Below, one piece after another: positions 9,112 through 16,467 of a stretch of DNA of 50,785 bases. The notes below the pieces were generated by a model. It searched no databases, was not told the origin of the DNA, and worked only from the letters and a program-made list of their open reading frames with translations. Origin of the DNA: CAADGY01 sp900696665 (lineage in GTDB: Bacteria > Acidobacteriota > Terriglobia > Bryobacterales > Bryobacteraceae); NCBI GenBank assembly GCA_035063885.1, contig JAPSFM010000030.1, positions 1-50,785 on the forward strand. The letters are read 5' to 3'. Positions within the stretch are counted from its first letter, which is position 1. Each line of letters opens with the position of its first letter. The position numbers and the translations under genes were made by a program.

Positions 9112-9816
9112 ATGAACGCTCTACTTTTCATCGCTCTCCCGTATGTGGCGCTGGTCCTGGCTATAGGCGTTGGCATTTATCGCAAACTGCGAAAGCCTTA
9201 TACTTACTCGAGTCTTTCCTCGGAGATACTGGAGAACAAGAGACTGTTCTGGGGATCGGTGCCTTTCCACTACGGCATCACACTCATTCTGCTGGCTCAC
9301 TTGTTGGCGGCCCTGTTTCCGTCGGCCGCCGGGTGGCTTCTAGGCGGCGAGATCCGCCGCCTCGTGCTGGAGTTGACCGGTATTGCTTTGGGCATTTATA
9401 CCCTTTTCGGATTGATCGTGCTGATTGCAAGACGCCTGGTTCCAAAGTCGCTGGCGCAATCGGTCACGTCGCACATGGATGGCATTGTTCTTTTTGTGCT
9501 TCTGGTGCAAGTGGCGTCCGGGGTCGGTGTCGCGATATTCAACCGCTGGGGCGGCGTCTGGTACTTGCATACCGCTGTCCCGTGGTTCTGGTCCCTGGCC
9601 GTGCTTAACCCTGATACGAGCACCGTGGATTCACTTCCGGCCCTGGTAAAAGTTCATTTCGTTACCGGTTTCGTGCTTATCCTTTTATTCCCCTTCAGCC
9701 GCCTGGTTCATCTGGTCATGTTTCCGCTGCAATACCTGTGGAGGCCTTACCAGGTCGTAATTTGGAACCATCGGCGGGCAACGCAAGGGTCTGTTCGAAG
9801 GGAGATTGCCCGTTGA
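9112..9816 (+). CDS. narI: Nitrate reductase gamma subunit (dihaem cytochrome b)
   Basis: Five-helix membrane protein of 234 residues that oxidises quinol and passes electrons to NarH. The four haem ligands are visible as His53, His63, His182 and His200. The 10- and 18-residue spacings equal those of E. coli NarI (His56/66 and His187/205), so both b haems should be present. It also anchors NarGH to the cytoplasmic membrane face. Having its own quinol site makes the downstream Rieske/cytochrome b pair redundant for simple quinol-driven nitrate reduction, which is why this operon is unusual. The stop TGA overlaps the TTG start proposed for the Rieske gene. Confidence 0.93.
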   Translation: MNALLFIALPYVALVLAIGVGIYRKLRKPYTYSSLSSEILENKRLFWGSVPFHYGITLILLAHLLAALFPSAAGWLLGGEIRRLVLELTGIALGIYTLFGLIVLIARRLVPKSLAQSVTSHMDGIVLFVLLVQVASGVGVAIFNRWGGVWYLHTAVPWFWSLAVLNPDTSTVDSLPALVKVHFVTGFVLILLFPFSRLVHLVMFPLQYLWRPYQVVIWNHRRATQGSVRREIAR

Positions 9817-10328
9817 GTGAAATCATGCAACAGCAGAGTGAAGCCCCTGCCGGCAAGCAGCGGGAGCGCCGACAATTTCTTAACCGTCTCACGATTCTTC
9901 TCGGCTCCATCGGCGCGGCGGTCGTTGCCATACCCAGCATTGCCTTCCTGCTGGGTTTGCGCAGAACGCCTCAAATCTGGCGTGCCGTCGGTAAGGTGAG
10001 TGACTTTGAGATTGGATCGACAACGAATGTCTCGTTCCAGGATTCGTCGCCCCTGCCCTGGGCTGGAGTCACCGCCCAGACCGCTGCGTGGCTGCGCCGC
10101 GTCGATGACCGGAACTTTATCGCGTTCTCCACGAACTGCACTCACCTCGGCTGTCCAATCCGCTGGCTGGCGGAAGCGAACCTGTTCATGTGCCCTTGTC
10201 ATGGAGGGGTTTTCTATTCCGACGGCTCGGTTGCCTCCGGCCCTCCGCCGAAACCCTTGCGCCGGTACACAGTCCGGGTTAACAACGATGAGGTGGAGAT
10301 ACTGACGAGCCCGGTTCCTATAGGGTAA
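9813..10328 (+). CDS. Rieske [2Fe-2S] protein of a bc-type complex
   Basis: High-potential Rieske subunit of 171 residues. Cluster ligands are Cys109 and His111 in CTHLGC and Cys127 and His130 in CPCHGG. Cys114 and Cys129 would form the stabilising disulfide. A twin-arginine segment (ERRQFLNRL) precedes one hydrophobic helix, the usual Tat-inserted N-terminal anchor, placing the cluster domain outside. I chose the TTG at 9813: it overlaps the narI stop and lies 8 bases after GGGAG. The ATG at 9825 lacks a well-placed ribosome-binding site. It should work with the cytochrome b encoded 19 bases downstream and pass electrons to a c haem. Confidence 0.9.
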   Translation: MSEIMQQQSEAPAGKQRERRQFLNRLTILLGSIGAAVVAIPSIAFLLGLRRTPQIWRAVGKVSDFEIGSTTNVSFQDSSPLPWAGVTAQTAAWLRRVDDRNFIAFSTNCTHLGCPIRWLAEANLFMCPCHGGVFYSDGSVASGPPPKPLRRYTVRVNNDEVEILTSPVPIG

Positions 10329-10347
10329 TGGGAGCACCGCTACGGAT

Positions 10348-11781
10348 ATGCGAATTTTCAAGCGGGTGTGGAACTGGTTCGACGATATCACAGGGATCTC
10401 AGCCGTGCTGGGGCCCCTTCTCAAGCACCCGGTGCCGCGTGCGCGTAAGTCGGCGTGGTTCTATGTGCTGGGCAGCGCTACGCTGATTTCGTTTTTTCTC
10501 CAGATCGTCACCGGCATCGCGTTGGCCAGCGGCTACGTCCCTTCGTCCGGGCAAGCCTACGATACGCTTCTCTTCATCACGGGGACCGATATCGGGCGAA
10601 TCGTACGCGGCATGCATGCCTTCGGTGCTTCCGCCATGGTTATCCTTATCGGTTTGCACACCATCCGTGTCTATCTGATGGGAGCCTACAAATACCCACG
10701 GCAGATGAACTGGCTGACCGGCGCGGGGCTGCTGCTGCTGACATTATTGATGGCGTTCACCGGCCAGCTTCTGCGTTGGGATCAGACCGGCTTCTGGTCG
10801 GTAGTCATTGCCGCCGAGCAAGCCGGCAGAACGCCTGTAATCGGGCAATGGCTGGCGCGTTTCATCATGGCGGGCGACACAGTCGGGGGCGCCACTCTGA
10901 GCCGCTTCTTCGCCGCTCATGTGTTTTTCATCCCGGCGCTCATTTTCCTCTTCGTGGCTTTCCATCTCTATCTTGTGGTGCATAACGGAATCTCGGAGCC
11001 GCCCCAGGCAGGCCGCCCCGTCGATCCCAAAAAATACCGTTCGTGGTACCAGGCGCTCCTGGCGCGGGACGGTCAGCCCTTCTGGCCCGACGCTGCCTGG
11101 CGTGATGCCGCCTTCGGGCTGCTGGTCATTGTGGTAGTCGCGGTCCTCGCCATCGTCATCGGTCCCCCCGAGTTGGGGCCGCCGCCCGATCCCACCATCG
11201 TCGAAGCTTCCCCCAGGCCCGAGTGGTATTTGCTGTGGTACTATGCTGTGCTTTCGTTGATCCCCAAGTGGTCGGAAGACTGGGTCATTATCCTCGGCCC
11301 GGCCATCTTCGGCGCCGTGCTCATTCTGCTTCCCCTCGCCGCCGGAAAAGGGGAACGAAGCCCTATCCGCCGTCCCTGGTCTTTTGTGATTGTAGCCTTC
11401 ACCGTCTTCATGATTGCCTACTATGGAGCTGTGGGACACATCGCACCATGGTCGCCCCGCATGGAATCGCCGCCGCTTCCAGCGCAGGTGGTCGGCGCCA
11501 CAACCGGACCGGTTGCCGAGGGTGCGCGGGTCTTTCATTATAAAGGGTGTCTTTACTGTCACCTCATTTCCGGTTACGGCGGAATTCGCGGCCCCGACCT
11601 GACCTATGCCGGTGATATCTTGACACCCGCGCAGATGACGACACGAATTTACAGCGGCGGCACCAACATGCCCTCCTATACCGGGAATTTGACTTCTGAA
11701 GAGCTGTCCGCTCTCATCGCATTTCTCAGTTCCCGGCACCGTCAGCCGGTGTTCCCTTTACCCCTGCCCCGCAAGCAATAG
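10348..11781 (+). CDS. Cytochrome b fused to C-terminal cytochrome c domain
   Basis: Quinol-oxidising core of a bc complex, 477 residues. Haem ligand pairs are His90/His104 and His191/His206. The 15-residue second spacing is the b6f/Firmicutes type, whereas mitochondrial-type cytochrome b has 14. The Qo-site PEWY motif is at 291-294. After the last hydrophobic segment (about 340-365) a c-type domain follows, with CLYCH at 401-405 and a likely axial Met441 in GTNMPSY. The haem that would otherwise be in cytochrome c1 is therefore covalently part of cytochrome b. With the Rieske protein it forms a two-gene quinol:cytochrome c oxidoreductase, which could feed the NarC-like cytochrome encoded first in the operon. 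Confidence 0.9.
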   Translation: MRIFKRVWNWFDDITGISAVLGPLLKHPVPRARKSAWFYVLGSATLISFFLQIVTGIALASGYVPSSGQAYDTLLFITGTDIGRIVRGMHAFGASAMVILIGLHTIRVYLMGAYKYPRQMNWLTGAGLLLLTLLMAFTGQLLRWDQTGFWSVVIAAEQAGRTPVIGQWLARFIMAGDTVGGATLSRFFAAHVFFIPALIFLFVAFHLYLVVHNGISEPPQAGRPVDPKKYRSWYQALLARDGQPFWPDAAWRDAAFGLLVIVVVAVLAIVIGPPELGPPPDPTIVEASPRPEWYLLWYYAVLSLIPKWSEDWVIILGPAIFGAVLILLPLAAGKGERSPIRRPWSFVIVAFTVFMIAYYGAVGHIAPWSPRMESPPLPAQVVGATTGPVAEGARVFHYKGCLYCHLISGYGGIRGPDLTYAGDILTPAQMTTRIYSGGTNMPSYTGNLTSEELSALIAFLSSRHRQPVFPLPLPRKQ

Positions 11782-11788
11782 GAGACAA

Positions 11789-12361
11789 GTGGATACGAAC
11801 TCGCACAGCACACCCGAAGCGCACAGAAGCGGCTCGCTCAGGGCAGTCATGAATCACATCGTTGAGAAACACCATACATTTTGCCGGAATGAGGTTGTGC
11901 GGCTTTCGTCCCTCTTCGGCGAAGTAAGGGCGGAGCGGGGCAAGCAAAATCCGGAGCTGAAACGCATGGAAGCACTGTTCGCCGCGATGGCCAAAGACCT
12001 GCACATGCACCTTATCAAGGAAGAGCAGACGCTGTTTCCTTATATCGCTCGTCTGGAAGAGGCTGTCTGTCTGGGCGCCGCTGTGTCATGGCCGCCGTTC
12101 GGTACCGTGGAAAATCCCATCCGGATAATGGTTGAGGAGCACGAGCAAACGGACCGTGAGCTTAAAGAGATGCGCAGCCTGAGCGGTGGTTACCTGTCCC
12201 CACCGGACGCACCTGCCTGCTATGCCGCGCTCTATGAGGGGCTACGCTCTTTCGAGCGTGAAATGGAAGATCATATCCGGCTTGAGAACGAGGAGCTGTT
12301 TCCACGTGCAATCGCGATGGAACAGGATGCGTGCGCCCGCAAAGCAGCGGGTCAAGGCTAA
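11789..12361 (+). CDS. RIC/YtfE-type di-iron hemerythrin-like protein
   Basis: Cytoplasmic hemerythrin-fold protein of 190 residues. It carries the pattern of the repair-of-iron-centres family (YtfE, ScdA, DnrN): HIVEKHHTF near 23-31, then DLHMHLIKEEQTLFPYI, later MVEEHEQTD, and finally EDHIRLENEELFPRA. These supply His and Glu/Asp ligands for a di-iron site. The usual short N-terminal ScdA_N domain is absent, so the protein is the di-iron domain alone. GTG at 11789 follows the cytochrome b stop and a nearby GGAG. As last gene of a nitrate/nitrite operon, it probably repairs Fe-S clusters hit by NO or nitrite-derived species. Confidence 0.85.
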   Translation: MDTNSHSTPEAHRSGSLRAVMNHIVEKHHTFCRNEVVRLSSLFGEVRAERGKQNPELKRMEALFAAMAKDLHMHLIKEEQTLFPYIARLEEAVCLGAAVSWPPFGTVENPIRIMVEEHEQTDRELKEMRSLSGGYLSPPDAPACYAALYEGLRSFEREMEDHIRLENEELFPRAIAMEQDACARKAAGQG

Positions 12362-12383
12362 GCCGCAATTGTAGGCAGTTGCT

Positions 12384-12782
12384 CTATTCCGCCAGCTTCG
12401 CCTCCATCAATCGCGAGAATTCGAGCAATTCCGCTTTATTGTTGCCGGACGCTTCGCACACCACGAAAAAGCGGTTCTTGTAGAACGAAACGGCGTCCGG
12501 CCGCGGCCGCCATTTCTGCATCATCTCGAAGGCTCCGGGGCCAGTGGTCATCTCATAGAGCATCACCGTAACATCGGGAGTCCCCTTGTACACGGCACGG
12601 CGGGCTTCACGCAGTCCGAGCGCGCGTACGTCCAGCGGCGCTGTATCCGCGCTTGCCGCCTCGACCGACACCAGCTTCCACTTACCGCCGAGTATGTCAG
12701 GCGGTGCGCCGCCGCCGCGTTCTCCGCCGCATCCCGCCAGGATGGCGCCATACCATGACATCAAACATTCTCTTCGATTCAT
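12384..12782 (-). CDS. Small putative lipoprotein
   Basis: A 132-residue protein I do not recognise. Its start MNRRECLMSWYGAILAGC ends in a lipobox-like L-A-G-C with Cys18, suggesting a signal-peptidase II-processed lipoprotein. A short Gly-rich linker follows, then a compact mixed domain (TVMLYEMTTGPGAFEMMQKW, then SFYKNRFFVVCEA). The body resembles small periplasmic domains annotated as unknown in acidobacteria, but I cannot name a family. It converges on the end of the nar operon with 22 bases between stops, and diverges from the phosphoglucose-isomerase-like gene with only 29 bases between starts, so the two share a promoter region. Confidence 0.65.
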   Translation of the reverse strand: MNRRECLMSWYGAILAGCGGERGGGAPPDILGGKWKLVSVEAASADTAPLDVRALGLREARRAVYKGTPDVTVMLYEMTTGPGAFEMMQKWRPRPDAVSFYKNRFFVVCEASGNNKAELLEFSRLMEAKLAE

Positions 12783-12811
12783 GCTGCCGTCTCATATGCT
12801 ACATCTGGTAG

Positions 12812-14698
12812 GTGCTTCTCGCCTTATATCACGACAATCCTTCCTCTCAATCCACTTTTCAGATTTTTCGGGAGAAGAACGTACTTGAAGGGCTGAAGGC
12901 GCTGGATTCGCGCATTCAAAACAAGGGTCTTGGAGACCTCGACCCCGCCAGGAACACGCTGATTCGCATTGGCATGGAGACGGATGGCTCCGCGCGCGTC
13001 ATCAAGAACAGCTATGGTGTGTTCCATCTTGCCTGGAGGGCGCAGGAACATCCGGAGTGGCCGGACCAGGTGCTCCGCGAATTGGAGGAAATCCGCGCCC
13101 GCATCGCGGACACCCACGGTGTGCCGCTGCGCTACGTGATATGGGCGGGAATGGGCGGCTCCGCGGAAGATAAATCGATGTACCAGACTGTTGGCCTGCT
13201 CCGGCGGGGACCGCGCCTCTACGTGCTCGACTCCACGGACCCCGCCAAAATGAAAGCCGTGCTCGCGGACATTGAGCACCGCTCGCGCCTGCCGCTCGAG
13301 AAAGTTCTGCCCCAGGTTCTCGTGGTGGGTATGGCCATGGGTATGACCTCCTATGAGCCGGTGGTAAATCTCGAAAGGCTGTACCGTCTCTATGAGCGGC
13401 ACAAGATCGATAGCCAGCCGAACTTTGTGTACATGACGCTTACCGGCTCTCTTCTCGACCAGTTTGCCGGCCCGCGTGGCTACCGCCGCGTCGAACTGCA
13501 ACTTGATGGCGGCAACACCACCGCCGGCCGCCACAGTGCTCCACTCACCCGCGGCAGCCTGTACCCGCTCGGATTGGCAAAAAATGACCTCCGGCTCTGG
13601 ATCGATGCCACTCTGCTCACCCGGGAGGAGATCGATGCCGCGTGGCGGCTTGCTTCCTTTCTGCATGAACAGGGGAAAGCCGGAAGGGACAAGATAGCCT
13701 TGCTGCTTCCCAGGGAATGGAGCGGCGCGGCCTTGTGGACCAAGCAGAACTTTGAAGAGAGCCTCGGAAAGAGTGAGGATCTCGGACTGAAAATCATTAT
13801 CGGCGAAAAACCAAAACTAGCCAATTATGTTTCGCCAAAACTCGGCCGCCAGGATCGCGTTTTTCTCGTGCTCTCCGTCAAAGGCCTCACGCCTCCCGAT
13901 TCGCAGAAGACCAGCATGTTGCGCCGCGCCGGTTATCCTCTTGCTACATTGGCCGCACCGCGCGGAACCCTGCTCTCCCATTACATGCAGTTTATTCACT
14001 ACGTGGTTTTCGGAGTCGCGTACCTCCGGGGGATGAACTTCGTCACTCAGCCCAGCGTCGAGTTGTACAAGTCCATCACCGGCCGGTTGCACAGCGACGC
14101 CGTGAAAGCCGGAGGCGTGGAGAACACCCGCGAATGGCAGGCGATGCAGAACTCCTCCTGCCAACTGAAGTGGCGCGGCGGCATTACGTTAGCCTGGGAC
14201 CGCTTTGCTTTGCCGGTGGATACGGCCGGCCGCGACGCGCCGGCCGTATATGCCGGTATTCTCCGCAAACTGTTCTGCCCGCGCGAAGCCGAATACGGCG
14301 AGCTCACCTTTTTCGGCGACACGAGATACTCAGCGCCGGGAAAGCGCGTGAAGCGAATTCTGGAACGGGCGGCTGAATTAGTATTTCGCAGCCGCTTGAA
14401 AGTGCCGGTGGACGTGTATGAGGGGCCGGCGATGAACCACTCCTATCACGAAATGATCATAGGACACGGGAGGTGCCTCTCGACGGTATTGATCTCGGAC
14501 GCCTCCGAACAGATTCCCGCCGCCGGACATACGGCGGACTATCACCGTGCGCAATTTCTTGCAACGCAGATGGCCTTGGCGCAGCGTGGGCGTGCCGTGG
14601 TCTCCATCCGCCTCCGGGACCTCGAGCCCGCCACGCTTGCAGTGCTGGACCGCTTTTTCGCGGAAACCGCCAAATCGCTTAAGAATGGGCAGGCCTGA
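12812..14698 (+). CDS. Phosphoglucose isomerase-like protein
   Basis: A 628-residue protein with SIS-domain and PGI features. VIWAGMGGSAEDKSMY at about residue 110 resembles the first sugar-phosphate loop of PGI (GMGGSS-type). LDGGNTTAGRHSAPLTRGSLYPL near 230 resembles the PGI signature of the form GGR(F/Y)S. It is longer than typical PGI and lacks the transaldolase half of bifunctional Tal-Pgi enzymes. The expected role is interconversion of glucose-6-phosphate and fructose-6-phosphate in the cytoplasm, but the divergence leaves other sugar phosphates open. The GTG at 12812 directly follows an in-frame TAG, so it is the earliest possible start; no clear ribosome-binding site precedes it. The small ORF, rph and rdgB genes follow closely. 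Confidence 0.65.
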   Translation: MLLALYHDNPSSQSTFQIFREKNVLEGLKALDSRIQNKGLGDLDPARNTLIRIGMETDGSARVIKNSYGVFHLAWRAQEHPEWPDQVLRELEEIRARIADTHGVPLRYVIWAGMGGSAEDKSMYQTVGLLRRGPRLYVLDSTDPAKMKAVLADIEHRSRLPLEKVLPQVLVVGMAMGMTSYEPVVNLERLYRLYERHKIDSQPNFVYMTLTGSLLDQFAGPRGYRRVELQLDGGNTTAGRHSAPLTRGSLYPLGLAKNDLRLWIDATLLTREEIDAAWRLASFLHEQGKAGRDKIALLLPREWSGAALWTKQNFEESLGKSEDLGLKIIIGEKPKLANYVSPKLGRQDRVFLVLSVKGLTPPDSQKTSMLRRAGYPLATLAAPRGTLLSHYMQFIHYVVFGVAYLRGMNFVTQPSVELYKSITGRLHSDAVKAGGVENTREWQAMQNSSCQLKWRGGITLAWDRFALPVDTAGRDAPAVYAGILRKLFCPREAEYGELTFFGDTRYSAPGKRVKRILERAAELVFRSRLKVPVDVYEGPAMNHSYHEMIIGHGRCLSTVLISDASEQIPAAGHTADYHRAQFLATQMALAQRGRAVVSIRLRDLEPATLAVLDRFFAETAKSLKNGQA

Positions 14699-14716
14699 TG
14701 GTACGATCAATTTCTT

Positions 14717-14857
14717 ATGGCCAGATTCAAGCCGGCCAAAGGGCAAAAGAAAAAGAGCGCTTCTTCTGCCCGCGGCGCCATTCCGTGTCTGCTGGTGCTC
14801 CTCGGCGCCATGCTGCTCATGTATCTCCTGTTCGTTGCCGTGCTGAGTCCGAGATGA
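14717..14857 (+). CDS. 46-residue single-pass membrane peptide
   Basis: Short gene: ATG at 14717, TGA at 14855-14857. The N-terminal half is strongly basic (MARFKPAKGQKKKSASSARG). One hydrophobic helix follows (PCLLVLLGAMLLMYLLFVAV) and the peptide ends LSPR. By the positive-inside rule the N-terminus is cytoplasmic. It lies 18 bases after the PGI-like stop and 9 bases before rph, so it is probably co-transcribed. The polar-basic then hydrophobic layout is unlikely by chance, but no strong ribosome-binding site is visible and I know no function. Confidence 0.5.
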   Translation: MARFKPAKGQKKKSASSARGAIPCLLVLLGAMLLMYLLFVAVLSPR

Positions 14858-14866
14858 GACCGCGTT

Positions 14867-15586
14867 ATGCGAAGCGATAACCGCCAACCCACCGAGCTCA
14901 GGCCTGTGACCATCACAACCGGTTACCTGCTGACGGCCGAGGGCTCCGCAATCATCGAAATCGGCAACACTCGCGTGCTTTGCGCGGCCAGTGTCGAAGA
15001 CTCGGTTCCTTCGTTTCTGCGCGGCACCGGAAAAGGTTGGGTCACGGCGGAGTACTCCATGCTCCCGCGGGCGACGGCCACCCGCACGGCGCGTGAAGTC
15101 AACCGCGGCAAACCGTCCGGGCGCACGCTCGAAATTCAGCGCCTCATTGGCAGATCGCTCCGCTCGATCGTAGATCCCGCGGTATTGGGTGAGCGGACCG
15201 TTATTCTCGATTGCGACGTGCTCCAGGCCGATGGGGGTACCCGAACGGCGGCCATTACGGGCGCCTTCGTCTCGCTCTCACTCGCCATCCGGCAATTGTT
15301 GCAGTTCGGCGTTCTGAAGAAAACTCCGATTCGCGATTCGGTTGCCGCCACCAGCGTTGGAATCCTCCAGGGGGAACCGTTGCTCGATCTTTGTTACGAA
15401 GAGGACTCCCGGGCGGAAGTCGACATGAATGTGGTTATGACGGGAGCGGGCCGGTTTGTGGAACTTCAGGCTACCGCCGAACAGACACCGTTCGACGACG
15501 GACGCTTGCTCGAGCTCATCGATATCGCACGCGGCGGAATCCATCAGCTTACCGCCGCGCAGAAGAAAGCGCTGGAGTCTGCTTGA
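14867..15586 (+). CDS. rph: Ribonuclease PH
   Basis: Phosphorolytic 3'-exoribonuclease that trims tRNA precursors, 239 residues as usual for the family. Recognisable features are RPVTITTGYLLTAEGSAIIEIG at the N-terminus, GKGWVTAEYSMLPRAT, the RxxRxR-type phosphate and RNA-binding region EIQRLIGRSLRSIVD, the catalytic LDCDVLQADGGTRTAAITGA, and near the C-terminus EEDSRAEVDMNVVMTG. Hexameric and cytoplasmic in known cases. Its TGA overlaps the TTG start of rdgB; rph-rdgB pairing is common in bacteria and supports both calls. Confidence 0.97.
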   Translation: MRSDNRQPTELRPVTITTGYLLTAEGSAIIEIGNTRVLCAASVEDSVPSFLRGTGKGWVTAEYSMLPRATATRTAREVNRGKPSGRTLEIQRLIGRSLRSIVDPAVLGERTVILDCDVLQADGGTRTAAITGAFVSLSLAIRQLLQFGVLKKTPIRDSVAATSVGILQGEPLLDLCYEEDSRAEVDMNVVMTGAGRFVELQATAEQTPFDDGRLLELIDIARGGIHQLTAAQKKALESA

Positions 15587-16176
15587 AACTCTATTGCGCC
15601 ACCACCAATCCCGGGAAACTTCGCGAATTCCGGATGGCTGGTGAGCAGCGCGGTATCGGCATCGAACCTGTTCCCGGCCTGGAGCGGATCACGCCTTTTG
15701 AAGAGGCGGCGCATAGCTTCGAACAAAACGCGGCGGAGAAGGCGGTCTATTACAGCCGGTTCGCCCCGGGGCCGGTGTTCGCCGACGATTCCGGCCTGGA
15801 AGTGGAAGCTCTTGGCGGCGACCCCGGTGTGCTCTCGGCGCGCTTTGCGGGCGAGAATGCGACGGATGAAGAGAACAACCGGCTTCTCCTCGAGAGGCTG
15901 CAGGGTGTAACCGGCCGCCATGCCCGTTTTGTCTGCGTGATCGCTGTCGCCCGAGCGGGCGAAGTGCTTCGTATCTTCCGCGGCGTGGTAGAGGGCCGCA
16001 TCCTGGGCGCTCCACGCGGCAGCAACGGTTTCGGATACGATCCGCTTTTTCTGTATCCGCCGTTTGGGCGTACATTCGGTGAAATGACGGACGAAAAGAA
16101 GATGCGTGTCAGCCATCGCAGCCAGGCTCTGCGAGCCATGCTCGATTGGTATACGAACGCCCCACTCGCGGGCTGA
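15583..16176 (+). CDS. rdgB: XTP/dITP diphosphatase (Ham1/RdgB)
   Basis: House-cleaning nucleoside triphosphate pyrophosphatase, 197 residues, which hydrolyses XTP and dITP to monophosphates so that deaminated purines stay out of DNA and RNA. Family marks are TTNPGKLREF at the N-terminus, FADDSGLEVEALGGDPGV, and GSNGFGYDPLFLYPP, all in canonical order. The TTG at 15583 is the start: it overlaps the rph stop and lies 5 bases after GGAG. No ATG lies near the conserved N-terminus. This is the third TTGA stop/start overlap in the window. Confidence 0.93.
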   Translation: MKLYCATTNPGKLREFRMAGEQRGIGIEPVPGLERITPFEEAAHSFEQNAAEKAVYYSRFAPGPVFADDSGLEVEALGGDPGVLSARFAGENATDEENNRLLLERLQGVTGRHARFVCVIAVARAGEVLRIFRGVVEGRILGAPRGSNGFGYDPLFLYPPFGRTFGEMTDEKKMRVSHRSQALRAMLDWYTNAPLAG

Positions 16177-16467
16177 CCGGCGTTCACACGTGCTCAGCCG
16201 TACGTTTCAACGTTTCTTTTCAGGTATCTCCGTGTATCCGCCCACACCGCCGCTTCGAACGGCGGTGTATGGTAAGAGCGAGGAGTTGCTCGTTGGCCGG
16301 GAGGCAACCCACCGAGACCCGCGCAGGACCAACCCAGGGGAGTGTAAAAGCTGAGACCGCGGCGCGTCAACGTGACAGGCCTGCCTAAGTCCCCCTACAC
16401 CCTTTGCGCGGGGGACAGGGACCGGTCCCGGTGCGCGGGCAAATGCGCACCGCTCTTTGCAGCAAAT
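16177..16467. other. Non-coding stretch with stable hairpins, possible structured RNA
   Basis: No convincing gene. On the plus strand a 9-base-pair stem with a 7-base loop lies at about 16243-16267. A second hairpin with a GGGA (GNRA-type) loop and one bulge lies near 16292-16308. GTCCCCC/GGGGGAC arms at about 16390-16417 form a third. I compared it by eye with SRP RNA, tmRNA, RNase P RNA and the cobalamin and c-di-GMP riboswitches and did not find their signature motifs; 6S RNA cannot be excluded. It may be a small RNA or the rdgB 3' region. Confidence 0.3.

Noticed and set aside
16243..16400. 6S RNA, SRP RNA or cobalamin/c-di-GMP riboswitch
   Set aside because: I could not find the diagnostic internal motifs of SRP RNA or these riboswitches, and the 6S layout was inconclusive; kept only as an unspecified structured region.
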